Source: Strongylocentrotus purpuratus (Eukaryota > Echinodermata > Echinoidea > Camarodonta > Strongylocentrotidae). From it: a stretch of DNA of 64,000 nucleotides. The position numbers and the translations under genes are program-made. The stretch is taken from contig NW_022145606.1 in assembly GCF_000002235.5 (NCBI RefSeq), positions 23,560,095 to 23,624,094 of the forward strand, read 5' to 3'. The notes under the pieces were generated by a model, which did not search any database, had not been told where the DNA came from, and worked only from the letters and a program-made list of their open reading frames with translations. Each line of letters begins with the position of its first letter. Position 1 is the stretch's first letter. This document shows positions 9,776-23,344 of the stretch, piece after piece.

Positions 9776-12700
9776 GGATTTCCCGGCCAAATTCGCGAGT
9801 TTGTCATTCGAATCCATTTAATTTGCATTTAAGTTAGCGCAGATCGGCTTTGCCATGCCAATTATCATTAAATTTTCCCGTTTTGGTATCACATGGAAAA
9901 GTTTTGGGCGAATTCTTTCATAAAATGGATTGCTCAACTCTGCACAGAGCTTCGCACCAAGTACCGCATTGTGCACTGGCGCGTAACACAGAGAGGCGAT
10001 CGTTCACTGGGTGCGTCCATTATGACAAAATAGGGAGAATAGGTCTTGTTTATAACATAAACATAAAACAAGGATGATTTCATTTGCATGTTTATGTATT
10101 TTAATGAAACTCTAAGACGACACAAAAAAATAACAAGACTTTAAAAATGTTGAAGATTGAATTCATATCGATAATTCAATATCAAAGAGTTCACTAATTA
10201 TATATCTAACCCCACAATCAAATAGAATATTCCTCTCTCAGGGTCTGAGGTTTACGACGAACAATTTTACAAAATCCTTTGTGTTTCTTCTTGGTCACTG
10301 GCAAATTATACAAGAAATCCATGATGTATCACCATTTAATTATCATCACTACAGTCTACATGTCTTCTTCTTTCCACATTTTAGGTTGAAACTCACATAT
10401 TGATAGAAATAACTACACAAAATGGACAGGTTCGGAGAACATTCCGAGAGGAGACGTGCTGTTTCAATTCACATGCAACGCATGAGTTCGCACGATAATG
10501 TGTACGTCTATGGAACTCGTGTAGTGTGGCATATTTCATGCTCTTGCGCAAAAAGGAGCATACATGAGAGACAGCAAATCATTGGATGCAAAAGTGCAAC
10601 CTTTTCCTCTTATCCAATCAAAATAAATGATACATGAATGAAATCGTTGAACACTCTGCCTTAATTTGATATGCGATACGGTACAATTCGGCCATTGAAT
10701 CAGTTCTACAGCCAAGATTAGTATGGAGAGTTGACGAATTTGGGGCGAAAATCGGTTGACCTCCATAGAGAAAGTGTCGTGAAAGGGTTTTTTGGAACAT
10801 TTTTAAGCAAAAAGTGCAACCTTTTCCCATCAATGAAATTATTTCAAATTTATATCATCTTAAAGAGAATATATTGAATTTTAAAACACCGGCCAAGACG
10901 GTATTAAAAGTGGATTCAGTTAGGCTGTTGCTGTGATTTAGCGTAGGTAATGCATGAAATGGTAAGGAATTTCACGTGTTGTAGCTCACGGTGCGGTGCG
11001 TGCGGAGCAGATGAACGAAAGTTTTTCATATGTAAATTAGGATCTTGGTCAAAGGGTTTCATAGATCTGTCATTTAATTTAGAAACTGCTCATCAGCATT
11101 AAAATTAATCGTCACTTGTCGAGGCGTCATTTTTATCATTCAAATTAACACCTGTCATTCGTATTCGAATTATGTTTATTTAAGTTGGGAATGTTAGGGA
11201 GAAGAAATGCAACACACGTTTACAGAAAAAAATTATGCAATTAAATGCATGATTTGCCATTAGGGTCTTTTCTGTTATTCCATTTATTAATTTTGAGGAC
11301 AATGCATATAGGTGTAGTCAGTCATTAGGTAAAGAAGGGGCGAAATCAAGGGATATGGCATTTCTGCAAGGACACGTTCATATACCCCGGAGAAGTGGGG
11401 ATACAAAAATACCTACCCGAGTCACAATAGTGTATCCTTCCTCCATAAGGAAATTGTGATGAATTTATGATGAAACACAAAAAACAAACAACTTCCTTAC
11501 ATGAATTTTTACAAAAATATTGAGAGCATCAAGTCCGTAGATGTATGTCGTTTTTTCTTCTTAACAATCAAACTTAAATGCCGATGAATATCAGACAAAT
11601 ATAATAAGTATAAGTGTATACATGCCATAAAAATAAAATATGATGAAATACACATGAACAAAAATATCTTGAAACTAGAAATGCAATCGTGTCACAACGA
11701 TGTGCGTGCAATGACGCCATGTTTCTACGTGTCAAACGAAAGAGCTTCTCTCGGACTATCCAGAGCAATTTGTACGAAGTATGTAGCTTCTGTAATATTG
11801 GAGATAGGTAGGGCGAAAGAAAGGTCTCAACAGTGACCTTGATGGGATGGTAGTGACTATGCCTACGAAGTTTGAAAGAAATTGGGATAGGGGAAAGAAC
11901 CTAGAAAGGGCTCGCAAGCACTGCGTGCAAAAACCAATGGGATTTGGTGCATGTTCGTCATTGCAATCAAGATCGTTCTGGGGGCCAAAAGCGTGAACCC
12001 GATATGCCCCATAGACAATTCGTGTAATGCATGGGTGGAAAACGTACAGGATCTGTATTATGACCGGAGTTAAATTGTTTTTTCTCTCTCTCTCTCTTTA
12101 TGTCTCTTTATGGGCCGTATTTGGTATCATTAGATAGGGGATTTCATGGTTGTTATTGTAAACAACTCTTTTTTTTCTCTATGATAATCCTATCGAAACA
12201 CGTGATGCAAAATAGATTTATAGGACAAAATGGCGTCTTAAATGGCCCCATTGACCAATTTCAAAAGTCTGGCCATGAGGTGCCCTGCGTATTGCAACTC
12301 GGCATGTCACTGATAATTTTCAAGGAAAAAAAAAGACGTTTAAGGGGCAAAAAAGCAGTCTGAAAAAATGACGTCAAAACCGATACGTGTTAGATTCGGG
12401 CGGAAACTCGGCGGAATTCGTGTAGTGACCTTTGTTTAAATGCGATTTATTCCCAATTTTCTGAGTGAACATATACTATACTTGGTATCATTCGAAAGGG
12501 CACTTTATTGCGGTCAGTTTGACACCATTGTTATCTTCGCGCAATGTATTGCACGCATTAAACGCGCTATTACGTAATGCATAGTAAATTCATCATTTTG
12601 GGCGATAACTTTGCGCTGACACATTCGAATTTTACTTAACTTGGCAGACAGTTGTCACGTATATGGATACATATGTCTGCCAAGTTTCAATGATTTAGGT

Positions 12701-13887
12701 ATAACGATCGCCAATTTAGAGCAAGTTGAAGTTATTTTTCAATTTTCTTGAAAATGGCGAATTTGGAGGGCATTTTTCGCAAAGTCGGTTAGTGTTAGGT
12801 TATATAATTTTGTGTATAGCTGGAAAGGGCATATGTTCAAGTATCTAAATCCAAAAAAAGGTACGGGTCTGCCAAGCCATGATGGAGATACGGCCACAGA
12901 AAGAAAGCCAATTCCCAGAACTTTAGAGGGCGCTATTTATCTTTTGCATAGCCATTGGAGCGTAAAAATTGTCATGGCTATGTGCAATTATGAAATAAAA
13001 ATACTGCGAGAAGATGAGACGGAACGGAATTGGAATAAACGGAATAAAGAAAGTTATTGCAATTTTTAGATTTGTAGGGGTCTATTTTTCAAGAATTTGA
13101 GAGATTGTTGACGGAGTCGGTTTCAGATTTGAATTTTGACTATGAAGATGGCATTTTGAAGGTCAAGTTATGCGTCGCAGAGGAAAGAACATGTCTTAGA
13201 CTATCTAAAGGAATTTGTTAGAAGTTTGTAGGATCTAGGATAGTGGAGATAGGAAGGAATGAAGAAAGGCCTTAAAATGGACCAGAAACGGACAAAATGG
13301 CACCTGGATTGTTATACATGACTGATTTTGAAAATCGAAAAATTAGGTGACCTTAATGAGATATCAGAGATGACGCCTACGAAATTTGAAAGGAAAAGGA
13401 CCTGAGGAAAGTACCTAACTAGGAATAACAAACACTACGTGCAAAACGAATGGGATTTCCGGACGATAAGGATAAGGATAAGTATATTAATGGGGCAGAA
13501 TGTGAACGAAAACAAGGCAATGACGAAGGTCGTCATTGCAAAAAGAGCTATAAAAAGTGTGTAAGAAACGAGAAATATATATTGACCATCAATTTAAGTG
13601 CACAAAGTGCTAATTTGAATGCAACACATGATTTAGAATACTAGCAGTACACCGTCGCGATGTCAGAAAATCGTGTTGTGCCAAATCGAATGACCTATTA
13701 GCGAAAGAAGCACTTTTTTCATTAATTTGAATGAAACATACATAGATTCTTACGAAAACTTCATAGATTTGAAATCTACAAAAAGGAACATAAACCCGAG
13801 ATATACCCGACAGCACTAAAACCGTCGAATTTGAACGAAAGACAAATTAATTTTAATGACAAACTCGCGAATTTGGCCGGGAAATCC
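9776..13887. mobile_element. 4.1-kb DNA element with perfect 33-bp inverted ends, non-coding
   Basis: Ends 9776-9808 and 13855-13887 are perfect inverted copies beginning GGATTTCCCGGCC. Both are bordered by TATA (9772-9775 and 13888-13891), so the target duplication is TA or TATA. No frame exceeds about 87 codons and none has a recognisable domain. The interior holds diverged internal repeats: 11690-11930 resembles 13160-13460, with shared words GGAGATAGG, CCTACGAA and TGCGTGCAAA/TACGTGCAAA. Part of this element reappears inverted at 44086-45293. It is a large non-autonomous element; the superfamily is unassigned. Confidence 0.8.
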
Positions 13888-14149
13888 TATACTATATTAA
13901 TATTCCATGATAACTATTCCGATCTTTAGTACCTAAACATTACATTCATTTAGAAAATAAACTTTCGAAGTGAATCCTACTCCCTTCAGAAGCTGGGAAT
14001 ACACCTATCATGCATCATCATCGAAGATTGAGCTCAAAAGTTTATGCAAATTGCCCAACATTGCTCCAATGTTCTCTAACGACATGAGATCACGAATCAT
14101 CATCCTGATCATCAAAAACAACAAATCTTCAATGGAAAGGCCCTTTTAA

Positions 14150-14336
14150 AGCCACATTGTCCTACTTGTAGCTACTTGTTCCCTCTATATAGAAAACAAT
14201 GCCTAATCGGTGACCATTGGTCCCCCATGATCCTCTTTTTATTATATTATTTAAGAGCTGAGTTGATGAGATAACCACATGTCCAGTGACCTTGCAGGGT
14301 GGTGTAATCTCTCCTATAAACTAGTACAGATAAGCT
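14150..14336 (+). mobile_element. 187-bp TTAA MITE, copy a
   Basis: Bordered by TTAA at 14146-14149 and 14337-14340. Internal blocks are CTACTTGTAGCTACTTGTTC, GGTGACCATTGGTCCCCCAT and CCAGTGACCTTGCAGGG. Imperfect inverted ends begin AGC. Other copies are at 39596-39782, 45510-45696 and, inverted, 37202-37390. Confidence 0.9.
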
Positions 14337-14399
14337 TTAAGGTTCATTTAATGCAAAGTACACTACCCTACCATGGATTTTGGGAGAACCGCTTCAAAT

Positions 14400-14797
14400 A
14401 AGATGATGTCCCATACGTTACCAGAGCCAAAATGCCTTATTCTTGCTTAGGTAAGCTTTTTAGTGGATCCCTCCACTTTCACTTGGCATATACAGCAACA
14501 TTTTGATTTTTCTTGTTGATTTAGATTGTATGATATAATTACCTTATAATTCCTTGTAACTCAATTAAGAATTTTATATTTAACATATCTTTAATAACGT
14601 ACTTTGTTATGCAAAGAAAAATCACAATTACACTGTCCTGTATAATTACTTATGTATACTTTGTAAAATGTAGTTTGTAATTTATTTATTATACATAATT
14701 TGTTTATTCTTGTTAAAAAGGGAAATACAACTTGAACTTGAACTTGAACTTGAACGTATATAGACTTAAGAAACTGAAAAGATGCTAATGTGGGTAT
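14400..14797 (+). repeat. Segment U1, middle part, split by a LINE tail
   Basis: CCAGAGCCAAAATGCCTTAT and AGAAACTGAAAAGATGCTAA / GTGGGTATA match U2 (about 20000-20085) and U3 (about 48325-48410). Between them lies a LINE 3' end (14453-14754) that is absent from both other copies. Confidence 0.75.
14453..14754 (+). mobile_element. LINE 3' end with TTGAAC tail
   Basis: AT-rich non-coding sequence ends in AACTTGAACTTGAACTTGAA (14730-14754). U2 and U3 show the uninterrupted target, so the insertion is bounded. The RT part is absent. Confidence 0.7.
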
Positions 14798-15232
14798 AAT
14801 AATAATAATAATAGGCATTTGTATAGCGCCGTCGATCTAGACAATGCTATTCTGAGGCGCACAAGAAAAGTAGAAAGAATGAGAAAGTTTGGACGAGAAA
14901 GTTCGGATGAGTGTCATAGTGCCAAGTACAGGTATTGTTAAAAAAGGATAAGATTTCAGCTTGGATTTAAAAGTCTCTACGGAAGATATAATTCTCAAAT
15001 TAAATGGTAAATTATTCCAAAGACAAGGTGCTGCAGATGAAAAGCCCGTTCACCACAGGCTACTCGTGCCCTTGGGATCTTAAGAAGACGCTGGTGTGAT
15101 GATCTTAGACTACGAGCTGGTGTATAAGGCATAACAAGGTTTTGTAAATAGTTTGTTGCCAATCCGTTTACAGCTTTCCATGTGAGGAAAGGATTTTGAA
15201 TTCTCAGAATACCTACACTTATTCTTCGGGGC
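14798..15232 (-). pseudogene. LINE C-terminal fragment with ATT tail
   Basis: Reading the minus strand from about 15230 gives a typical LINE tail region: WKAVNGLATNYLQNL, then ARSLRSSHQRLLKIPRARVA, then GERAFHLQHL, before the frame degrades. The 3' end is an ATT repeat (14798-14813 on the plus strand). It is inserted immediately after GTGGGTATA of segment U1; U2 and U3 are uninterrupted there. No RT motifs remain. Confidence 0.75.
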
Positions 15233-16049
15233 TAGGTTTTTGTGTAAGTTAATCGAATTATGTTATTATGATGAAAACAAATTATATGTTGAAGAAATAT
15301 TGGCACTATTCTAAGATTGAATACAACTAAAATTTAAAAATAAAGTAAATCAAAAAGGAAAAAAGTGTGGGTGGGTGCGTGTGTAGATTATGCAGGAAAT
15401 TTGTCATGTTAGCTTTTCCAAACACACTAGCAAACGATCGGCAAATTCAGACGTCTTTTGGCATTCTTTTTAAGATGAAAATTCGTGCAGGACTAATTAT
15501 TATATTTTAGTCTGTCAATAACATTGTAGGCAATTACTTTCTTGACTTGTAGCGGGAGGGTGCATCAACTTAATATTGTGCTTACAGTAGATCATTGGTA
15601 TCAACGGCATGATCTGATTGACCATGTTGACATGTTAGAGGGATTATATTGATATTTTTTAAAATTATCATAGCCACTAAAAATTTATGTCATGAAGGAC
15701 ACTCTATATGTTAGTTAAATTGAAGACCAAATCATCACCCGAGATTTGACGGTTATACAAGTAACCTTGCTCGCACCTTAACGATTTTCCCCTCTAAATT
15801 AAATCATTATCCTATGGAACTGATTGTGTGTTTAGTGCTTTTTGTTTCTCTTTTTATTTCATACCTTTTAAACGATATGGGTTTACTCATGGACCCTGGA
15901 GTTTTTTAAGACAGCGAGAAAGAGAAAAAGACAAGATTGACTTTGTCTGGAAATTACACACATCGATTTCCGATTTCCGATCCCCGTCAGTCATACCATA
16001 ATATACGGACTGACACACTCTTTATGATATGATGTCACTGTATTGTTAA
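15233..16049. other. No gene recognised
   Basis: AT-rich sequence that I could not align to U2 or U3. A small hairpin (GTCAGTC...GACTGAC) lies near 15987-16015. Confidence 0.4.
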
Positions 16050-16051
16050 TA

Positions 16052-16159
16052 GGGACTTTTAGATTTGCGTGGACTGATACGTGTGACATCCATTCAAGGC
16101 AGTGCATTAAAAGGACGTCGATCGTAGCAATCCCCATTGTCTGCGAATCTAAAAGTCCC
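16052..16159. mobile_element. 108-bp MITE with TA target
   Basis: Inverted ends GGGACTTTTAGATTTGC and GCGAATCTAAAAGTCCC are bordered by TA (16050-16051 and 16160-16161). This matches the Tc1/Mariner target preference. Non-coding. Confidence 0.82.
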
Positions 16160-16164
16160 TACTG

Positions 16165-16695
16165 ACTATGATGACTCATACGTCTGGGCTTGTAACAAGA
16201 GTTACAGAAGAGAGAAGAACAAATTCGAAAGAGACGTTCTGAAAGGAGACGCACCTTGCTTAAAATCGTTTGTAATGAAGTTCACGCCGGTCGGTTTTAC
16301 ATAGAAAAATCAGACTATGTACCCCGATTGTAACCTGAGGTGCGTGGATGATTAGAAGCTCAAAAACTTGTTTGTCGAATAGATTCTTTAGAGTAAATTT
16401 ACTATAGAAAACTATTTGAAGTTTAAGCATGTCCAAATATGGGTATTATTTCGTTCCGCTTCAATACAAACATTTCTCGCTAATATAATATCCGAGAAGA
16501 CAGACATATAACTGAAGTGAAAAATGGAAACAATATTTTGGCTTCTCTTTATGACACATTACCTGACCGTAATAAGATGTCACTTATATATATATAACAT
16601 GACGTAATTCATAAAATAAGTGAAAAACCAAAAACATGAATACCGAACTAGATTTATGCATATCGGTATAGTATGCTTTACTTGAACCTTGTTTG
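16165..16695 (+). repeat. Segment U1, right part
   Basis: Collinear with 20655-21140. Shared blocks include GCTTGTAACAAGAGTTACAG, GTTCTGAAAGGAGACGCACC, AACTGAAGTGAAAAATGGAA and TTCATAAAATAAGTGAA. Confidence 0.85.
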
Positions 16696-16699
16696 TTAT

Positions 16700-18290
16700 A
16701 TATTTGTAAAACTGCAACATAAAAAGAAAATCAGACGATAACAAATCAACCAAATCAATTCAAATCAATCTAAGAGAGCTTTTAACAGTTAAGCTGATGT
16801 TAAAAAGATGGATAATAGCCTGAATTTTTTACAGAAACTTCCTTTTTTTGTGTGTGCACCGCTTTACATTAGTTTAAGAATATCAGAACTAGACAAAGTA
16901 TATCTACGCATATAGATCATGTTTATATTGAAAACACACGGGTTTATATGTTACTACTACCCTTGCTGAAACTTCAAATGATCACATTAGATTCCTCCGT
17001 CTCCTGTATAAAACAATACACATATGGGTATGTTTTAATAAATGTTTGGAAATCTATTAAGGGTCTTTCATACACTAAATTAATAGTTACGATAGACAAG
17101 CTATTTTACATATTCATACCCTAACCTATGGGCCGATTTTATACTGCTAAGCCGATGATGTTACGAATTTGGTCTCGGTTGGTATAGAAAACAAGAACAT
17201 TTGTTTATTTTTTAACTTCAAATTATAACAAAATGACTAGATATTGCTCCATATTACAAACAGATTTGGGTAAAAAAAGAACACGTCAAGACGCGTGTTG
17301 TGGCAAAATGGTCTTCCATACTAGTGTATAATGTGGGGTATAAAACGGCATCTAAAATGACCCCCTTGACAGATTGCGTTTGGCCACCCAGAATATACTT
17401 CAACATTTCAAGAAGGACGAAAAGCGTTCTCAAAAATGACGCCACAGCAAATAGGTTTTTTAATTGTGCGTAAACCCAGTAGTAGACCAGCAAAGACACG
17501 ATTTTAAAGATACTTTTGACGGCATTTTGGGGGTAATACATGGCACCCCTGTTAAAAAAATCTTGCGAAAACATTAAAAAAGAACATTGGGTAGATGCCT
17601 CAAGAACATTTTTGGATCAATATTTGAAAGATCGCCAAAATCATGATTTTTAATATATTTGATATGATATCATTTTCATTATAAGTTTGAAATTCTAAAA
17701 CTGTTTGATACACATTTGAAAAGCTGGATATTATATACACACATAATGTTTGGTGTAATGAAACATAAAAGTGTTATATATATATATATATATATGTTCT
17801 TATCATATGTTTAATGGCCAAGAATATCATTTTGAAATTCTGCATGTATAAATCAATTATTGTAAACATATGTAAACGATATTATTTAATAAAGGATCCT
17901 CGTGGGAGGGGGTAAAAAATGTGATTTACTCAGAATATGGGGGCATTAATACAATCATATTTCAAAGTTTCGAAAACACCATTACAAAGCTGTCTATTAA
18001 AACACTTGTTCTTGATTAAACATATATGTGTTGTCGTGCAACACACAGAAAAGAAATGATCAGATAATATAATGGAGATTCTTCTAGATAGCACCAAATG
18101 ACTTTTGAAGTAATGTTATGATATCTAGAAGGATTTGGTGCTTTTTACAGGATGCGCATTTTGTGTGGAAAACAATTCTGTTCCTTTTTTTTGTTTCATT
18201 CAGGCAATTCGCACAGGTAATAGTAATATTAGTCAAGAGGTCAATTAATGAAAAGGCCCCACCCCATTAGACACAGTCTCAAATGTAGTA
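16700..18290. other. Spacer between U1 and U2; no gene
   Basis: AT-rich with a TA microsatellite (17776-17795). A 17160-17760 block resembles the style of the 4.1-kb element interior but no direct match was found. An imperfect hairpin around TAGCACCAAATGAC lies at 18080-18145. Confidence 0.4.
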
Positions 18291-18299
18291 TTTCTGTTA

Positions 18300-21145
18300 G
18301 GACCTTTTGCTATCACAATGTGCTTGTTTGCCACAAATTTAGTAGTGGGTGACAACTAGGGCTATTACCATGGTAACCGGATCAAGAACATGAGAATGTT
18401 AGAAAAGTCATATATTTGAAATCTAGAAAGTTAAGAACTCATTGAAAACATGTCTTTGTTTGTACTTAAAGCTTCATATTTCATTACAATTGCAAGTTAT
18501 TACATGATTCAGTCATGTTTAAAAATTGCTGTTGCCATGGAAACAGTGACAACAATTCTATAAAAGAAATTACCTGAAACTAATAAATATATTGTTAAAA
18601 ATATGTTTGCATAACTCTAAATTATGATTTCATTTTACAATGACCGTCAGCTATCGTAATCTGTTTGTTTTCCATAAAGTAGGTGAAGACGTGACTGCCA
18701 GGCCATTACTATGGTAGCAGACCAAGCAATATTTTAATCGTAGAAAATACTGTAATTCTTTTTTGACACCACAGTGAATCAATTGGTAATTATCTATTAA
18801 TCTTAGCTAACCGTTTTAGTGTATTTCGTTTTCTTCTCCCCCCCCCCTTATTTCTGTATTGTACTTTATTGAACTCCAAACAATTATTTGTCAAATTACT
18901 GCAGTCTTAATTTTAATTGTGTACTTCTCTCTACAGTAAAAAATTTCTGTCCCTGTCATTTTTTCAAGTCTCCCAGGAACCTATTTTTTACAAGCTCTGC
19001 TTTTCTATAGGTTCCTGCACATTTCAGTTTGTACTTTTGTCTGGGTTTTTCTTTAAATGATATTAGTTGTCAAACAATTGTGATGACATGTTACTTTGTT
19101 AATTACTATAATCATTTTTTTGGGGGGGGGGGGGAATTATGAAACAATATGTCTTTTATGCATATTTTGTTATCTCTATTATATTTGTGAAATATATGTG
19201 AAATGTGAAACCAATAAACTCAACTCAACTCAACCACAATATAATGAAGAGAAATAGGTCATCTGAACCCTTGGTCTTTTAACAAAATGGCCATTCCCAT
19301 GGCAACTGAATATTAAAGAAGTTTACTTCAGTGAACCATAAAAGTAAGGTAAAAAATCAACACAAAATATAAAACAAGCAGAATATGAGCCATATCAAAT
19401 GATATAAATTTTATATCTAGTACCCTCAGATATCATAATCTGCTCGTGTTGTCATAACTTTGGTGTTGGATGTATCCACCATGCCAGTTATTAGGTCTTA
19501 TATTCGGTTACACAGCAATAACAAATTAATTCTATATATACATGGACTATATATTTGTAAATAAACATCATATAAACACAGGGAAGCACCAAATCGAAGT
19601 ATATGAGTTTCCAGTTTGATTACGATGTAATCTGAGCCATTTGAGGTCAAGATAAGTTAGACAAGAAATAAGGTATAATGACAAATTTACAATGTCTTGG
19701 TCTAAAATGTTCTAGCTTTTAATTAAAAAGCCGTTTAAAGATGTATTTTGCATTTCAGTATAGCACCCGGTTTCACTCATATCCTACTGCGAATATATAA
19801 ACATACTGTAACAGTGGCAGATCCGGATGTGGGGGGGGGCAAAAAGAGTTACCTGACCGTCCCCCCTCCTCCACCAAAAAAAAGGTTTAAAAAAATTATT
19901 ACATGTTGTTAATGTCAATGAATTTAAGGACTTTCGTCTCCTTTTACATGTTGTATAGTAAGGCTTTGTGTCAATTGTGACTATGAAATTGAGTTATCAG
20001 AGCCAAAATGCCTTATCCTTGCCCACGTATAGACGTACAAAACTTAAGCAACTTAAAACATGCTTATGTGGGTATAGGCCACTTTCTCATCTTTCCCACA
20101 ATACTAATAACATTTAGTCCAACATTTATTCAAATTTGTAATGATTATTACTAAGGATTAGGGCTTCTGCAATATATTCATGGATTGTATGTTACTCTAT
20201 TCCGATGAGCTTTTATAGCGGTGATTGCTTGAATCAACTTAATTTAGAGGAAACGAGTCAAAAAGTCATATTATACTCACTATTTGCCTAGTTCCTGCTA
20301 ACTGCAAAACGATTTGTGGAATAAAAAGCGTCGAGTCGTCTCCTCAGCAATATTTATTTTAAAAAAGCCGAGCTAAAAGGATTCACACATATTCTTCCCC
20401 AGTATAAATAAAAGTAACTTTCAACAAGTGACATGAAAGGTCTATTCTAGAAGCGTCTCTCTCGCAAGATAAGAAGAGCGTGTGTTTATATGTAATGATT
20501 CCGGTTTGACAGACGCAAAACATGCACTGTGTCGACGAAAATGTTATAAAAATCAATCTAATGCAGATCCCCTTTGCTTAAATGTGCTTCCTTCTACCAG
20601 ATCTCCATGAGGAAGTGGCGGATAACCCGCATAAGAGAAACACAAAGACAAGTAAGATATTTCATACGGCTGTGCTTGTAACAAGGGTAACAGAAGGAAG
20701 AAGAAAACACATTTGAAAAACATTCTGAAAGGAAACGTACCTTGCTTGAAATCTTTTGTGATGATGTTCAGGAGCGTGGGTGCTTAGAAGCTCGGAAACA
20801 TGTTTGTCGAGTAAATTTACAATGGAAAATTATTGGCAATGTAAGCATGTACAAATACGGGTATTACTTATTTCCGCTTTGATACAAACATTCCTCGCCA
20901 ATATAATATACGAAAAAACTCAGGCAGACACAAAAGTTATAACTGAAGTGAAAAATGGAAACGATATTTTAGGCTTATGTTTATGACGCGTTTCTCAAAC
21001 ATTCAGGTCCACACATCAACATCCTTAAGAAGATTTCACTTATATACTTGTAATATAATGTATTTCATGAAATAAGTGAACATCTAACATGTAAATACTA
21101 AACTACATTCATGCCTTTCGCTATGGTACGCTTTAGTTCAGCCTA
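18300..21145 (+). repeat. Segment U2 (most complete copy)
   Basis: Aligns to U1 (8185-8850, 14400-14797, 16165-16695) and to U3 (45314-48540). It also holds a shared older hAT-like remnant, CAGTGGCAGATCCG, at 19813 (U3 counterpart 48136). It serves as empty-site reference for the 187-bp MITE (near 19497) and for the 2.1-kb insertion (single 13-bp target at 19551-19563) found in U3. Confidence 0.85.
18820..19234 (+). mobile_element. LINE 3' end with CTCAA tail and stem-loop
   Basis: The sequence ends in CAATAAACTCAACTCAACTC. A 3' UTR hairpin pairs AGGAACCT (18975-18982) with AGGTTCCT (19009-19016) around a CAAGCT loop word. It is absent from the same place in U1 (near 8677). The last 140 bases match 35640-35764. 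Confidence 0.75.
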
Positions 21146-22160
21146 AAAGGGATTTAACCGTTAAGCTGATGTTGAACAGATTTAATGTCATATGCCGAGC
21201 TCAAAGTTTTCTTTATAGAAAAGACACTACTACTGATTTATTTTAATTCGATTTGATAAAAGAAGAATGGCCAGATGCTTGAATGAACATAATGTATTGA
21301 TGCATACAAGCAATTCAATCGTAAAGTACAATATTAGTTTCGTAGTCTGATAATTAAAAAAACGGAGAGGGGTATGTCAGGACAAGAACTACCATAAAGA
21401 CAAGAGGACTCACGATGTTAAGTTACATGTGCATAAAAGAACAAAATGAAAGAACAATCATATTCACATGTTCACATTCAATTTGTTCACATCAATGATA
21501 AACAAATATAGTCTAACACATTTGTCTGGTTTTAAATACCAATAGAATGAATGTAACTTTACCATTAACCAATTAATATAATAATAAAGAATTTCGGCCT
21601 TTTAAAATTATAATAAACTATTTGTCCAAAACTAATCAGTCTCTACAAATATTAATCAACTGTTTCCACATCAGTAAATCTTTAATATGCAATTTCAAAT
21701 GTTACTCCCCTTATCTCATTTAGAATTCAAGTAACGATGCAAAAAAGGAGATGTTACAACAACTTACAAATACAACTCTTAACTCTTGTCAAGATACGTT
21801 GTGTACTCCTCTTACATGTGCATCTTGATTTATCCAACTTTAATAGTACTGATGAAGTGCATTTACCATTAAATATAAAGATTTTTTTTTAATCTCATGA
21901 ATAATACAATATATATACAGCTTCACATGTTTATTTGGCTATCCTGACTCGCCCAACCAAACTCCTACTCAATACCCCGCGTTGCTCAGTGGTATACGAA
22001 ACACTCCTGGATGCAGTGATAATGAGAAATATACAACACGACCCTAATAAATATCCAATACAGTGCACAAGATTGTATTGATACACCTATCTTTGGAGCT
22101 TTCTGTCTAATCCTCTGGTTATAATTAACCAAAATCAATGAGTACAAATGTCTAGTGTAG
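21146..22160. other. Mostly unrecognised; short match to 40 kb
   Basis: 21210-21350 matches 40010-40130 (GAATGAACATAATGT, then ATGCATACAA and TTCAATCGTAAA), extending the segmental duplication towards both TRIM genes. Nothing else is recognised. Confidence 0.5.
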
Positions 22161-22169
22161 CGTATGAGA

Positions 22170-22480
22170 GGAGGGGGGGGGGGCTTTGACAGGACGCAGA
22201 ACACCAAGCCACACACAAAGGAGTAGTGTGAGTCATACTTTGTACAATGATGAATGACGTATGTCAATAGATGAGAACAGAAAGAAAAAACCCTGCAAAT
22301 ACAAAGCAGGGAAACAATGCACCATAACAAAATGATAATTGATTATAATATACATGTTCAACATCATCTGTTATCTGACTCGTACACCAAATTACACCTT
22401 TAAAAAAAACATTTACAGGTACAAGTATTAACATTTAAAAAACAACCATACAAACACATGACTCTTCTATCACAAATAAA
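22170..22480 (-). repeat. Dispersed repeat shared with 60945-61255
   Basis: Shared blocks: ACACAAAGGAGTAG(T/G)GTGAGT, CATCATCTGTTATCTGACTC and GTACAAGTATTAACAT. Strand is arbitrary. Similar cysteine-rich minus-strand frames in both copies are a by-product of the repeat. Confidence 0.7.
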
Positions 22481-23340
22481 TAAATCCAACTGTTAAATCC
22501 TATCAAACAGTCATTAATATAACTGGGCAATCCTGACTGATTCGCCCAACTAAGGTTTAACCAGAACAACAGTGTTTAGATGTAGCCTCACACCTTGCTG
22601 TTCTATCCAGTCACTCTTCTGGAATTATATTATATGTAGCAAAACAACATTACCCTACGAGTGCGAGTACTAATTCCTTCTATATAATAGTAAACTACAA
22701 TATATTTAATAACAATATCTGAAATGTATTTTGCATCCACAAAAACATAAAAATCGTTAAAGTCGTGTCATATAAAATAACCGAATAATTACAACGTTTG
22801 CTGAATTTGAACAACTGATGAAGTGATAATGAAATGACATCATACAGTGTATTTAGTATAAATGACATAGTCGATATTCCGGATACCCTTCTAGTATAAC
22901 TGCGGGTATTAATACATATTTCTCCACAATTTAACCACAGAACGACAATTTACATCTTCTACAAAGATAAACAATGAATCAACAATGGAAAAAATAATAA
23001 TGTAACAATGCACTATTAACAATGACTCATACTCCTACTAGTGAGCATCTATACAAAATAATTAAATACTACATCAACATTGCTATACAATTGATGATTA
23101 ACTACTTATACTTTTGTTTACATGAAAACGAAAGTACAAATATAACCATCGTCTTTTATCAACATATTCACATACAAATAATAAATTATACCTGGAGTAC
23201 CCTCCGCTGTGATCAAGCTCAACAACTCATAACTGATGGGAGTCACTGAACACGGGTCTCTATACACAGCAACAACATCTCTTATTACTGCCAACCCCTT
23301 AAATATTTAAGACATACATATCAATTACTTGTGTATAGTA
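22481..23340. other. No gene recognised
   Basis: AT-rich intergenic sequence without a recognisable frame or element. Confidence 0.4.
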
Positions 23341-23344
23341 TAGT

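Noticed and set aside
21975-22040. Possible tRNA (GCTCAGTGGTATA word)
   Set aside because: A-box-like word only; no B box or pairing arms downstream.
21986-22330. Cysteine-rich minus-strand frame, similar to one at 60932-61132
   Set aside because: Similarity follows from the shared dispersed repeat; no initiation context or domain, and the upstream part is a G-run.
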